In this document: positions 42,397 through 51,055 of the stretch, piece after piece
Position numbering within the stretch: the first letter of the stretch is position 1
How the letters are laid out: each line of letters starts with the position of its first letter
From: Rugosimonospora africana
GTDB taxonomy: Bacteria > Actinomycetota > Actinomycetes > Mycobacteriales > Micromonosporaceae
Reading direction: 5' to 3'
Assembly (NCBI RefSeq): GCF_016862975.1
Contig: NZ_BONZ01000036.1
Coordinates: 62,001 to 126,000 of the forward strand
Length of the DNA: 64,000 nucleotides
Translations under genes and position numbers: made by a program
Notes under the pieces: model-generated
Told to the model about the DNA's origin: nothing
Seen by the model: the letters and a program-made list of their open reading frames with translations, nothing else
Databases searched by the model: none

Positions 42397-43893
42397 TCAG
42401 GGAGCGCAGGACGGGTCCGACCCGCCGGGACCGGCGCACCGGAACAGCGACGGGTTGACCCGCGACGGCGGCCGGCGCAACATGGTCGCCTGCTCGTACG
42501 CGTAGCCGAGGCCGATCAGCGTCGGCTCGCTCCAGGCCCGGCCGAGGAACGAGATGTTGAACGGCCGGCGGTTGCTCGCCTGGTACCCGGCCGGGACGCT
42601 GATCGACGGGTACCCCGCCTTCGCGCCGATCCCGGCGCTGCCGCTGCCCGCGAACAGCAGCGCGGTCAGGTCGTTCGCGGCCATCACGGCGTCGATCCGG
42701 TCCCTGCTGTCGGCCAGGTCCTGCGCCCGGTCGGCGAGGTACTTCGCGGTGTCCGCGCTGCCCGGGCTGAGGTCCTTGGCCTGTGAGGCCAGCGCGTTGG
42801 TCTGACCGAACTTGAGCGCGACGTCCGCGTGCGCGTCGTTGTACGCGACGATGTCGGCCAGCGACTTCATCGGCGCGTTTGCCGGCAGCCGGGACAGGTA
42901 CGTGTCGAGGTCGCGCTTGAACTCGTAGGTGAGCACGCTCGATCCGCCCGGGATGCTGCTGCCGGTGTCGAGGCTCACCGGTACCAGCGTGGCGCCGGCA
43001 GCCGTGAGTGCGGCGGTCGCCGCGTCCCACAGCGTCCGGGTGTCGGTGCCGGCGGCCGGAACCTGGCTCGCCACCACCCCGATCCGGGCACCCCGCAACG
43101 CCGTCGTCGACAGGTCCGCGGTGAAGTCGTGGCCGAGCAACGGATTCTGCGCGGTCGCCGGGTCCAGCGGATCCGCCGTGGTCAGCGCGGTCAGCTCGGC
43201 CGCGGCGTCGGCGACCGTCTTGACGATCGGGCCGGCGGTGTCCTGGCTTGCCGCGATCGGCACGATGCCGGTACGGCTGACCAGGCCCACGGTCGGCTTG
43301 ATGCCCACGTCCGAGTTGGCCGCCGACGGGCTCAGGATCGAGCCGGAGGTTTCCGTGCCGACGGTCAGCGGCGCGAACCCGAATGCCGCCGCGACCCCCG
43401 GACCGGAACTCGACCCGCTGGGGGTCTGCGACGCGTCGTACGGGTTGAGCACCTGCCCGCCCAGCGAGCTGTACCCGCCGGGCATCCCGGAGGTCAGGAA
43501 GTTCGCGAACTCGGTCAGGTTCGCCTTGCCCAGGATCACCGCCCCGGCCTTCTTCAGCCCGGTCACCAGCGGCGCGTCGGCCGACGGGTACGAGTGCGCC
43601 AGAGCCACCGAGCCGGCCGTGGTCGGCATGCCCCTGACGTCGATGTTGTCCTTCAACAGCACCGGGATGCCCAGCAGCGGTCCGTGCCGCTTGCCGGAGC
43701 GCAGGACGGCGTCAGCCGCCCGGGCCTCGTCCAGCGCGGCGGGGTTGATGGCCCGTACCGCGTTCAGCGCCGGCCCCCGCGAGTTGTACTGGCGGATCCG
43801 GGCGAGGTATGCGCTGGCTAGGTCGACGGCGCTGATCCGGCGGCTTTGCAGCAACTGGCCGAGCTGAGCGACGGTGGCGGTCTCCAAATCCAC
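42397..43893 (-). CDS. Amidase-signature hydrolase, probably lacking its original N-terminus
   Basis: About 498 residues from GTG 43893; no start has a good ribosome site. The amidase signature triad is present: Lys in PVLLKDNIDVRG, Ser in SGSSSGPGVAAAFG and the nucleophile Ser in GTETSGSILSPS. It resembles secreted amidases of actinomycetes (related to glutamyl-tRNA amidotransferase A) that normally carry a signal peptide before the conserved DLETATVAQLG start. Here the signal is missing and the upstream DNA belongs to a cut GNAT gene, so a deletion seems to have joined the two. The product may be cytoplasmic and poorly translated. Confidence 0.82.
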   Translation of the reverse strand: MDLETATVAQLGQLLQSRRISAVDLASAYLARIRQYNSRGPALNAVRAINPAALDEARAADAVLRSGKRHGPLLGIPVLLKDNIDVRGMPTTAGSVALAHSYPSADAPLVTGLKKAGAVILGKANLTEFANFLTSGMPGGYSSLGGQVLNPYDASQTPSGSSSGPGVAAAFGFAPLTVGTETSGSILSPSAANSDVGIKPTVGLVSRTGIVPIAASQDTAGPIVKTVADAAAELTALTTADPLDPATAQNPLLGHDFTADLSTTALRGARIGVVASQVPAAGTDTRTLWDAATAALTAAGATLVPVSLDTGSSIPGGSSVLTYEFKRDLDTYLSRLPANAPMKSLADIVAYNDAHADVALKFGQTNALASQAKDLSPGSADTAKYLADRAQDLADSRDRIDAVMAANDLTALLFAGSGSAGIGAKAGYPSISVPAGYQASNRRPFNISFLGRAWSEPTLIGLGYAYEQATMLRRPPSRVNPSLFRCAGPGGSDPSCAP

Positions 43894-44606
43894 TGTGGAC
43901 GGTAGCGGGCGCGCGCCCGGCGCGGCGGCGGACGGCTGAGCCCGACGAGGCTCCCGGCTGGTGTGTACGCAAGCCGCCACCAGCCACGGGGGCTCGGCAT
44001 CCAACGCAGGAAGTCCAGTTCCTGCCTCGCCGACGCCTCCAGTCCGGAGGTGGCGATCGTGCGGCGTACGTGGGCGTCGAGACTGCCCTGGTTGACGCGC
44101 CGGAACACGTCGAGGATCACCGCGTCGTCGGGCTCGGCGACGAACTCGAGGCGGCCGGGGCGGGTGGGCACCCCGCAGTCCGGTGTCCACCGGTACCGGT
44201 AGCGTTCGACCAGTACGGACATGCCGGCGCTGCGCGCCGCGTCGATCCGCGCCGTGGCCTGTCGGCGCACCACCTCGTCGTCGCGCCAGCCGGCCGGCAG
44301 CCTGAGCGAGTACTGGGTGCGCAGTGGCGCCGTGCGCAGGAGCCGCACCGCCGCGTCCCGGTCGGTGAAGTCGAACCAGTCCAGCACCTGCGGGGCCTCG
44401 TCGGTGGGCCCGCCCCACCACGCGGCGCGGGCCACGACCACGCCCCGGCGCAGCGCGACCCACGTCCACTCCGGCCGGTACTCACCGGCCGCCGCCATGC
44501 CGGCGTACCGGTCGCCGAAGGCGGCGAAGCCGACCAGGCCCGGATCGGGCACGGACTCGAAGAGCTGTTCTTCCCCCGGTTCGAGGGGGCGGGGCGGACG
44601 ACCCAC
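43818..44606 (-). pseudogene. GNAT-type acetyltransferase gene truncated at its 3' end
   Basis: This 262-codon frame starts well (MGRPPRPLEPGEEQLFES) and follows the family through about residue 224 (WWRLAYTPAGSLVGL), the start of the acetyl-CoA-binding GNAT core. There the family sequence stops, and the last 40 residues are the out-of-frame front of the amidase gene. The conserved acetyl-CoA loop (R/QxxGxG/A) and following helix are absent, so activity is unlikely. The frame overlaps the amidase start by 76 bases. It follows the peptide-transporter ATPase gene, 15 bases apart. Confidence 0.75.
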
Positions 44607-44621
44607 GGAGGCTGGTCGGGC

Positions 44622-45476
44622 TCAGGAGCGGCCGGACGGCAGCCGGGGTGCGCTGGCGATCAGCCGCCGGGTGTACGGGTGGGAGGGGGAGCCCAGTACC
44701 GTGTCGATCGCGCCCCGCTCGACGATCCGGCCGCGCTCCAGCACCGCGATGTCCTCGCACAGCGTCGCGACGACCCCGAGGTCGTGCGAGACCATCACCA
44801 CTGTCAGCCCGCGCTCGCGAGTCAACTCGGCGAGCAGGTCGACGATCCGCACCCGGGTGGTCACGTCCAGCGCGCTGACCGGCTCGTCGGCCAGCAGTAC
44901 CCGGGGTTCGCAGACGATCGCCCGGGCGATCGCGATGCGCTGGCGCTGGCCGCCGGAGAACTCGTGCGGGTACCGGTCGGCCGCGTCGGCGGGCAGCCCG
45001 ACCGAGTCCAGCGCGGCGGTGACCCGCCGCCGGATCTCGGCCTGCCGGTCGGTGCGCGACACGTCCGGGCCGACGATGGCCGAGCCGAGACCCGACGAGC
45101 GCGACGTGTCCCGGTCGGCGACGGCCGAGCCGAGACCCAGCGAGCGCAACGGTTCCGCGACGATGCGGCTGACCCGCTGCCGCGGATCCAGCGACGAGTA
45201 CGGGTCCTGGAACACCGTCTGCACGCCCCGCCGGAACTCCAGCCGCCGGGCGCGGTCGCGCAGGTCGAGTTCCCGGCCGTCGAACAGGATCGCGCCGGAT
45301 CCCGGCCTGGCGAGGCCCAGCAACAGACGCAGCAGCGTCGTCTTGCCCGCTCCGGACTCGCCGACCAGGGCCATGCTGCGCCCCGGCCGCACCGCGAACG
45401 AGACGCCGGCCAGCACCGGTGCCGCATGCCGGTACCCGAAGTGCACGTCGCGCGCCTCAAGGATGGGATCGCTCAC
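44622..45476 (-). CDS. Peptide/nickel ABC transporter ATPase (DppF-like) with 45-bp repeat insertion
   Basis: This 284-residue ATPase has Walker A GESGAGKTTLL, the Q loop VFQDPYSSLDPRQRV, signature FSGGQRQRIAIARA and Walker B RVLLADEPVSALD. Between EPLRSL and RRRVTAALD, where relatives have a few residues, it carries an insertion of about 35 residues built from two 15-residue repeats. The GTG start overlaps the stop of the DppD-like gene (GTGA). The usual C-terminal oligopeptide extension is short. It works as a heterodimer with the DppD-like ATPase. Confidence 0.92.
   Translation of the reverse strand: MSDPILEARDVHFGYRHAAPVLAGVSFAVRPGRSMALVGESGAGKTTLLRLLLGLARPGSGAILFDGRELDLRDRARRLEFRRGVQTVFQDPYSSLDPRQRVSRIVAEPLRSLGLGSAVADRDTSRSSGLGSAIVGPDVSRTDRQAEIRRRVTAALDSVGLPADAADRYPHEFSGGQRQRIAIARAIVCEPRVLLADEPVSALDVTTRVRIVDLLAELTRERGLTVVMVSHDLGVVATLCEDIAVLERGRIVERGAIDTVLGSPSHPYTRRLIASAPRLPSGRS
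45054..45143 (-). repeat. Two 45-bp tandem units inside the DppF-like gene
   Basis: Units at 45054-45098 and 45099-45143 begin GCGCGAC and share GGCCGAGCCGAGACCC. A partial third start (GCGCAAC) follows. The frame is kept (15 residues per unit). Confidence 0.8.
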
Positions 45477-46285
45477 GGCTTCCTCCGGTTCAGCGCCTCG
45501 TCGAAGGTACGGGCGCTGTCCACCAGGTCGCGCGTGTACGGCTCGCGGGGCGCGGTGACGATGTCCAGTACCGTGCCCGACTCCACGGCGGTACCGTCGC
45601 GCATCACCAGTACCCGATCGGTCACGCCGGCCACGACGGCGAGGTCGTGCGTGATGAACAGCAGCGACATCCCGCGCGCCGCGATCAGGTTGGCCAGCAG
45701 GGACAGCACGTCGGCCTGGACCGACACGTCCAGCGCGGTGGTCGGCTCGTCGGCGATGAGCAGCGCCGGCTCACACGCCAGGGCCATGGCGATCGCGACC
45801 CGCTGCCGCTGCCCGCCGGAGATCTCGTGCGGGTACGCCCGGGCGATGCGCTCCGGGTCGGACAGCCGCACCTCGGTCAGCGCCGAAAGCGTCGCCTCGC
45901 GCAGCGCTGCCCCGCGCAACCCGCGCCAGCGCCGCAGCGGCTCGGCGACCTGGCGGCCCACCCGCATCAGCGGGTCCAGGGCGGTCAGCGGCTCCTGGAA
46001 CACAGTGGTCGCGGCCCGGCCGCGCAGCCGATCGAGCCGGCGGCTCGGCGCGCCGACGACCTCGGTCGCAGGCATCCCCGGCGCGTCCAGCACCACGCTG
46101 CCGGACACGGTCATGCCGGCCGGCAGCAGGCCCATGATGGCCAGCGCGGTGAGTGACTTGCCGGATCCCGACTCGCCGATCAGGCCCAGCCGTTCACCCG
46201 GCCCGATCGAGAAGGACAGGTCGCGCACCAGCGCCCGGCCGTCGGGCGAGTGCACCGACAGTCCGTTGACCGTCAACAGGCTCAT
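45473..46285 (-). CDS. Peptide/nickel ABC transporter ATPase (DppD-like)
   Basis: This 270-residue ATPase has Walker A GESGSGKSLTALA, VFQEPLTALDPLMRVGRQ, signature ISGGQRQRVAIAMALA and Walker B ALLIADEPTTALDV. It matches the DppD/OppD type. It partners with the DppF-like ATPase, whose start it overlaps. Its own ribosome site and start are one unit of a 17-bp tandem duplication shared with the end of the upstream permease gene. Confidence 0.93.
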   Translation of the reverse strand: MSLLTVNGLSVHSPDGRALVRDLSFSIGPGERLGLIGESGSGKSLTALAIMGLLPAGMTVSGSVVLDAPGMPATEVVGAPSRRLDRLRGRAATTVFQEPLTALDPLMRVGRQVAEPLRRWRGLRGAALREATLSALTEVRLSDPERIARAYPHEISGGQRQRVAIAMALACEPALLIADEPTTALDVSVQADVLSLLANLIAARGMSLLFITHDLAVVAGVTDRVLVMRDGTAVESGTVLDIVTAPREPYTRDLVDSARTFDEALNRRKP

Positions 46286-46315
46286 CGCGACCGCCTCCTC
46301 ATCGCGACCGCCTCC
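46282..46315 (-). repeat. 17-bp tandem duplication covering a stop/start junction
   Basis: TCATCGCGACCGCCTCC occurs at 46282-46298 and 46299-46315. On the coding strand each copy reads GGAGG...ATGA. One copy supplies the permease stop, the other the DppD ribosome site and start. Confidence 0.9.
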
Positions 46316-47153
46316 GGGTCGGGTCGGCGACGTCCCGCAGGCCGTCGGCGATCAGGTTCACCCCGATCACCAGCAGGATCAGCAGCACGCCGGGGGCGAT
46401 CGCGCCCAGCGGGGCGGTCAGCACGGTCGCCTGAGCCTCCTGGAGCATCCGCCCCCACGACTCGTTCGGCGGCGGCGCGCCGAGCCCGAGATAGGACAGG
46501 CTGGCCTCGGCGAGTACCGCGACGCCGAGCTGGAGCGCGAGGTTGACCACCAGGGTCGGCCACACGTTCGGCAGCACGTGTTCGAGCACGATCCGCGGCC
46601 ACGAGGTGCCCGAGGTCCGCGCGGCGGTGACGAAGTCCTGAGAGAGGATCCGCTTGACCAGTACCCGGGTCAGCCGCGCCACGACCGCCGACGAGCCCAG
46701 CCCGATCGCCACGATGGCCGAGGCCAGTGACGCACCCCGGGCGGCGACCAGGAGCATCGCCACCAGCAGGACGGGGAAGGCGATGAGGATGTCCAGCGCC
46801 GCGGCGATCGCGTCGTCCAGCCACCGGGTCGCGAAGCCGGCCGCGAGCCCCGCGGCGACACCGAGGATGCCGCCGAGCGCGACCGCGCCGGAGCCGACCG
46901 CCAGCGCGATCCGGGAGCCGATCATCAGCTGGGTGAACAGGTCGCGGCCCAGCTTGTCGGTACCGAGCAGGTGACCGCCGCCGGGTCCGGCGAGCCGGCC
47001 GCCGGACACGTCGGACGGCGGGTACGGCAGCCAGAACAGCGACACGATCGCCAGCGCGACGATCAGGCCGGCCAGGACGCAGCCGACGGTGAGGGTGACC
47101 GACCGGCGCCGCCGCGCGGGCGCCCGGACCGGAACGGAAACCGAGGCACTCAT
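46299..47153 (-). CDS. Peptide/nickel ABC transporter permease (DppC-like)
   Basis: This 284-residue membrane protein has six helices with an N-terminal cytoplasmic tail, the HLLGTDKLGRDLFTQLMIGSRIAL segment diagnostic of DppC-type permeases, and the coupling loop FVTAARTSGTSWPRIVLEHVLPN. It pairs with the DppB-like permease to form the channel. It is encoded 76 bases after that gene, and that gap contains two short gctacgctcgc repeats. Confidence 0.94.
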   Translation of the reverse strand: MSASVSVPVRAPARRRRSVTLTVGCVLAGLIVALAIVSLFWLPYPPSDVSGGRLAGPGGGHLLGTDKLGRDLFTQLMIGSRIALAVGSGAVALGGILGVAAGLAAGFATRWLDDAIAAALDILIAFPVLLVAMLLVAARGASLASAIVAIGLGSSAVVARLTRVLVKRILSQDFVTAARTSGTSWPRIVLEHVLPNVWPTLVVNLALQLGVAVLAEASLSYLGLGAPPPNESWGRMLQEAQATVLTAPLGAIAPGVLLILLVIGVNLIADGLRDVADPTRRRSR

Positions 47154-47164
47154 CGCACCGCCTC

Positions 47165-47229
47165 GCTACGCTCGCCGGCACGATGAGGCACGATCGCGCT
47201 GCGCCCCCTGATTCGCTCGCTACGCTCGC
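47165..47229. repeat. Short gctacgctcgc repeats in the DppB-DppC gap
   Basis: GCTACGCTCGC occurs at 47165-47175 and 47219-47229 within the 76-base gap between the permease genes. Such short sequences are common between actinomycete genes and may form weak hairpins. Confidence 0.45.
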
Positions 47230-48195
47230 TCATCGCGAAGCCGCCAGGTGGGGAGCTCGCAGCCGAGGATCGATGATGCGCTGGGCGAGGTCGGCGAGGA
47301 ACCCGATCACCAGGACGGCGAACGTACTGACCAGCAGGACGCCCTGGATGACCGGGTAGTCGTGCTCGGCGATGCCCTGCACCAGCATGCTGCCCAGGCC
47401 GGGCAGCGCGAACACACTCTCCACCACGACCGCGCCGAGGAACGTCGTGGCCAGCTCGATGCCGAGGATCGAGATGACCGGCACGGAGGCGTTGCGGATG
47501 CCGTGCCGCCACATCGCCGACACGAACGACGAGCCCAGCGCCCGGGCGGTACGCAGGTAGTCACTGTCCAGCACGTCCAGGGTGGCGGAGCGCACGTACC
47601 GGATGAGCGACGCGGACATCACCAGTGCCACCGTGACCACCGGCAGGATCAGGTCGTTGAGCGCGGCGCCCGGGCTCGCCCAGTCGTCCTGCGGGAACCC
47701 GCCGGCCGGCGCGAGCCGGAGCTTGAGGGCGAAGACGGTGATCAGCAGTACGCCGACCCAGAACACCGGTACCGCGATGCCCAGCTGGGACAGGCCGCCG
47801 AGCAGCGCCCCGTACCAGCGGCGCGACCGGTACGCCGCGACGAACCCGACCGGTACCGCGATGACGACCGCCAGCGCGAAGGCCAGCAGGGTCAGCGGAA
47901 CGGTCACCACGAGCCGCGAGGCGATCTGCGGCCCGACCGGCAGCGTACTGACGAAGGAGTGGCCCAGGTTCAGCGTGGCGACCTGGCCGAGCCAGGTCAC
48001 GAACTGCTGCGGCAGCGGCTGGTCGGAGCCGATCTCGTGGCGGGCGGCGGCGATCTGCTGCGGGGTGGCTCCGACCGACAGCAGCGCGTTGGCCGGGTCG
48101 CCGGGCAGCAGCCGCAGCAACAGGAACAGCGCGACGCTCGCCAGGAACAGCGTGACGACCAGGAACGCCACGCGCCGCAGCAGGTAGGGGACCAC
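47230..48195 (-). CDS. Peptide/nickel ABC transporter permease (DppB-like)
   Basis: This 321-residue permease starts MVPYLLRRVAFLVVTLFLASVALFLLLRLLPGDPA, the conserved first helix and periplasmic start of DppB proteins. It ends with the coupling loop YLRTARALGSSFVSAMWRHGIRNA and LGSMLVQGIAEHDYPVIQGV. It lies downstream of the binding-protein gene, separated by a very stable hairpin that probably lowers its expression relative to the binding protein. Confidence 0.95.
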   Translation of the reverse strand: MVPYLLRRVAFLVVTLFLASVALFLLLRLLPGDPANALLSVGATPQQIAAARHEIGSDQPLPQQFVTWLGQVATLNLGHSFVSTLPVGPQIASRLVVTVPLTLLAFALAVVIAVPVGFVAAYRSRRWYGALLGGLSQLGIAVPVFWVGVLLITVFALKLRLAPAGGFPQDDWASPGAALNDLILPVVTVALVMSASLIRYVRSATLDVLDSDYLRTARALGSSFVSAMWRHGIRNASVPVISILGIELATTFLGAVVVESVFALPGLGSMLVQGIAEHDYPVIQGVLLVSTFAVLVIGFLADLAQRIIDPRLRAPHLAASR

Positions 48196-48210
48196 CGCAC
48201 ATCCTTCCGG

Positions 48211-48255
48211 CCCGGGTGCCGGCCGGCAGCGTGAACAGGCCGGCCGGCGCCCGGG
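48211..48255 (-). terminator. Long intra-operon hairpin between binding-protein and permease genes
   Basis: Arms 48211-48227 and 48239-48255 (CCCGGG-T-GCCGGCCGGC and its complement with one wobble) form a 17-bp stem with an 11-base loop. It probably acts as a partial terminator or 3'-end stabiliser for the binding-protein mRNA. Confidence 0.85.
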
Positions 48256-48261
48256 TGGGGG

Positions 48262-49770
48262 TCAGCTCTTCTTGATGTCGTACACGTAGAACTGCGAGTT
48301 CAGGCCGTTGAGCGGGTACCCGGTCAGGTTCGTGGAAGCGACCACGATCTGCGGGTACAGGTACAGCCAGTCGCTCGCCGCGTCCTTGGCGATCTGCTCG
48401 TTGACCTTCTTGAGCAGGGCGGTCTGGTCGGCCGCCGTGGCGGACTGCTCGGCCTGCTTGACCCACTGCGTCACCTGCGGGTTGTTGTACCCCCAGTAGA
48501 AGCTCGGGTCGCCGTACCAGACCACGTCGCGGTCGTTGACGTGCTCCTGCATCGTCGCGACGAAGTCGTGGTTCTGGTACACCTTCGTGTACCACTGGTC
48601 GGCCGTGATGATGTTGATGTTCACGGTGATGCCGACCTTCGCCAGCTCCGCCTTGATGAACGTGGCCGCCGCCGGGTGCGGGTCGTAGTTCGGGGTGTCC
48701 AGGGTGAAGGTGAACCCGTTCGGGTACCCCGCCTGCGCCAGCTCCTGCTTGGCCAGGTTCACGTCGTACGGGTTGACCTTCGTCAGGTCCTCGTACCACG
48801 GGTCGGTCGGCGGGACCATCGAGCCGATCAGCGACCCGTAGTTGCCCCAGATCGACTGCAGCAGCTTCTTGTCGTCGATGGCCGAGGTGACCGCCTTGCG
48901 CACCAGCGTGTTGTTGAACGGGGCGACCCGGTCGTTGAACGCCAGCAGCAGCTTGGTCGTCGAGTGGCCGTTGTTCACCTTGTAGTTCTTGTTGTTGGTG
49001 AACTGGCTCAGCGCGTCCGGGCTCTGCTCACTGGTGACCACGTCGACGGCGTTGGTCAGCAGGGCGTTGTTCAACGCGGTCGCGTCGGTGAAGTAGTGGA
49101 ACACCACCTGCGCGTTGGTGGCCGAGGTGCCCCAGTAGCCGGCGAAACGCTTCAGGCTCAGCGTCGAGCCGCGCTTCCAGGTACCCACCTGGTACGGGCC
49201 GGTGCCGTCCTCGGTCGTGGTCAGGTTCTTCGCCTCGTCGTTGAAGATCCAGACGTACGAGAGGTTGTAGACGAACGAGATGGACCGGCTGGCCAGGGTG
49301 ACCACGACCGTGTTGTCGTCCGGGGTGGCGATGTCCTTCACCGCGGTGAAGCTGCTCTTGCGCGCCGACTGCGAGTCGGGCGCCAGCACCTTGTCGATGC
49401 TGTACTTCACGTCGGCGGACGTGAGCGCCTTGCCGGAGTGGAACTTGACGTCCTTGCGCAGGTTGATCGTGTAGGTCAGCCCGTCGGAGCTGACCTGGTA
49501 GCCGGTCGCGAGCAGGTTGGACACCGAACCGTCGTCGTTCAGCTTGAACAGGCTCTCGTACACGTTGCCGTTCAGCGCCTCGGTGACGCCCTGCCCGCCG
49601 CCGGCGGTGTCGTCCAGGTTCTGCGGCTCGTACAGCGAGCCGACGTTGATGGTCGAGTTCGTGTCGGTCGAGCCGGCCGACGAACCGCCGTTCGGGTTGG
49701 TGCCGCACGCGGCGAGCGCGAGAACGGTCGCTATGGCGGCGCCGAAAAGCGCCACCGCCTTCTTGTTCAC
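48262..49770 (-). CDS. Peptide/nickel ABC transporter, binding lipoprotein (SBP family 5)
   Basis: This 502-residue protein starts at GTG 49770 (caggag upstream). The lipoprotein signal ends LALAACG. The mature protein is a class-C (DppA/OppA-like) binding protein with NVGSLYEPQNLD, VKFHSGKALTSADVKYSIDK and GTGPYQVGTWKRG, all family landmarks. It captures short peptides, sugars or metal chelates outside the cell; the ligand cannot be told. It is the first transporter gene of the operon and is followed by the strong hairpin. Confidence 0.94.
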   Translation of the reverse strand: MNKKAVALFGAAIATVLALAACGTNPNGGSSAGSTDTNSTINVGSLYEPQNLDDTAGGGQGVTEALNGNVYESLFKLNDDGSVSNLLATGYQVSSDGLTYTINLRKDVKFHSGKALTSADVKYSIDKVLAPDSQSARKSSFTAVKDIATPDDNTVVVTLASRSISFVYNLSYVWIFNDEAKNLTTTEDGTGPYQVGTWKRGSTLSLKRFAGYWGTSATNAQVVFHYFTDATALNNALLTNAVDVVTSEQSPDALSQFTNNKNYKVNNGHSTTKLLLAFNDRVAPFNNTLVRKAVTSAIDDKKLLQSIWGNYGSLIGSMVPPTDPWYEDLTKVNPYDVNLAKQELAQAGYPNGFTFTLDTPNYDPHPAAATFIKAELAKVGITVNINIITADQWYTKVYQNHDFVATMQEHVNDRDVVWYGDPSFYWGYNNPQVTQWVKQAEQSATAADQTALLKKVNEQIAKDAASDWLYLYPQIVVASTNLTGYPLNGLNSQFYVYDIKKS

Positions 49771-49815
49771 GGGAATCTCCTGTTGCCGACCCTCAGGCCG
49801 GAGGGAAGTGGACGT

Positions 49816-49830
49816 GCTGACCGGGTCAGC
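49816..49830. promoter_or_regulatory. Palindrome between DUF1684 and binding-protein genes
   Basis: GCTGAC-CGG-GTCAGC is a perfect 15-bp inverted repeat in the 65-base gap upstream of the binding-protein gene. It may be an operator or a small hairpin. Confidence 0.4.
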
Positions 49831-49835
49831 TGGTG

Positions 49836-50561
49836 TCAGTACGGGTGGTAGCCGTCGCGGAAGACTGGCTGCTTCTCGCCTGCCTGTACCGGCATGCCGA
49901 AGCGGTTCTGCCGCGGCGGCAAGGGACAGTTGTAATGGGCGGAGAACCCGCACGGTGGGACGTAGGCCCGGTTGAAGTCGAGCACGACCCGGTCGCCGCC
50001 GGCCTCGTGCGGCACCACGAGGAACCGGCCGGAGCCGTAGGTCTCGCGGCCGTTGGTCGAGTCGCCGAAGACCAGCAGCAGGGTGCCTTCGTCGTCGAAG
50101 GCGTGCAGCACGTAGCCGGTGCCGTCCAGGGTGAAGCTGATCTCCCCGGGTACCGCGAGGTCGCGGGTACCGCCGTTGTCCTTGATGTGCTCGAACGGCA
50201 CCGAGTGCGCGCCGGGGATGGGGGAGTACGTGGCCTCGATCACCCAGTCCGGGTTGAACGGGAAGACGTCGATGGTGACGAAGTTCTGGATCGCCGGCGA
50301 GTTCGCGTCCCAGAGCCGGATGCCGTGCTCCGGCTCCCCGGTGTCGATGTCGAGCCGGGACAACGTGGTCGCGGTCACCGTCGCGGGCGCTCCGGCCAGC
50401 GCCTCCTCGGGCGACTGGCGTTGCCCGGGTTCGAGCCACCGGGTCTCGACGAGCGCGAGGTTGCCGGTGGGGGTGACGACCTTGGCCAACCGAGCCGCCC
50501 GCCAGGCATCCCAGCCGTCGCGGGCAGCCTCGATCGTGCGGGCCGATGCGAGTCCGGGCAT
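49836..50561 (-). CDS. DUF1684 protein
   Basis: This protein of about 241 residues is taken from ATG 50561; upstream starts lack support. The family signature is clear in the C-terminal half: LLLVFGDSTNGRETYGSGRFLVV, VVLDFNRAYVPPCGFSAHYNCPLPPRQNRF and AGEK. The N-terminal part begins with an Trp-rich helix (DGWDAWRAARLAKV). DUF1684 proteins have a beta-rich fold and no proven reaction. It lies directly upstream of the peptide-porter genes on the same strand and may be co-transcribed with them. Confidence 0.88.
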   Translation of the reverse strand: MPGLASARTIEAARDGWDAWRAARLAKVVTPTGNLALVETRWLEPGQRQSPEEALAGAPATVTATTLSRLDIDTGEPEHGIRLWDANSPAIQNFVTIDVFPFNPDWVIEATYSPIPGAHSVPFEHIKDNGGTRDLAVPGEISFTLDGTGYVLHAFDDEGTLLLVFGDSTNGRETYGSGRFLVVPHEAGGDRVVLDFNRAYVPPCGFSAHYNCPLPPRQNRFGMPVQAGEKQPVFRDGYHPY

Positions 50562-50891
50562 GCGCGAACATCTCACTTCGTGTGCGGCGGGCCGGAGCCC
50601 GGTGGGCGGTACGGGCGCACGGGCCGGCGGCCCGCTGGCTGGCCGGACACATGTAAGCAGCACTATGTCCAGCAGGCAAATACCCTACAGCGATAGTCGG
50701 CTTTCGACCTCTGCGTCGAGCCGGCCCGGGGCGGGAACTCGGGTCGAGGAGGCCCCCGGCCCCGCAGTTATGCCCGGTTTATCGCCCTATTCGGGGATGA
50801 ACCACGCCGCCGGATGGCAGGGCTGATGTGATCAACGAGTCAGCCGGCGAGGCACTCGCACCCCCGGGCCGAGCGCCGTGAGCGCCGGGGC

Positions 50892-50897
50892 TAGCCT
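50892..50897 (+). promoter_or_regulatory. Candidate -10 element of the SAM-IV leader
   Basis: TAGCCT eight bases before the riboswitch start fits an actinomycete -10 with initiation near 50903. A clear -35 is not seen. Confidence 0.4.
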
Positions 50898-50905
50898 GGA
50901 TGGCA

Positions 50906-51021
50906 GGTCATGAGTGCCAGCGTTCAGCCCCGGCTTGCTGGCCGGCAACCCTCGTGTTCGCGGTGGGGTGCCCCGGGTGAGGACCGGGCCGGCGGCGACC
51001 GCCGCACGGCAAGCGCGGACC
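50906..51021 (+). ncRNA. SAM-IV riboswitch
   Basis: The sequence from GGTCATGAGTGCCAGCG through GCCCCGGCTTGCTGGCCGG, CAACCCTC, GCGGTGGGGTGCCCCGGGTG to GGCAAGCGCGGACC follows the known SAM-IV aptamer of mycobacteria and Streptomyces almost base for base. Changes in the variable P5 stem stay base-paired (GGCGGCGACCGCC). A competing hairpin (51017-51034, GGACCC/GGGTCC) overlaps its 3' end and is a likely expression platform. It should switch off the downstream aminotransferase gene when S-adenosylmethionine is abundant. Confidence 0.95.
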
Positions 51022-51034
51022 CTCCCCGGGGTCC
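51017..51034 (+). terminator. Expression-platform hairpin of the SAM-IV riboswitch
   Basis: GGACCC and GGGTCC around a 6-base loop overlap the last aptamer bases, so aptamer and hairpin are mutually exclusive. It ends 13 bases before the ggaggaga ribosome site. Confidence 0.5.
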
Positions 51035-51055
51035 TGCATCGCTGGAGGAGACCCG

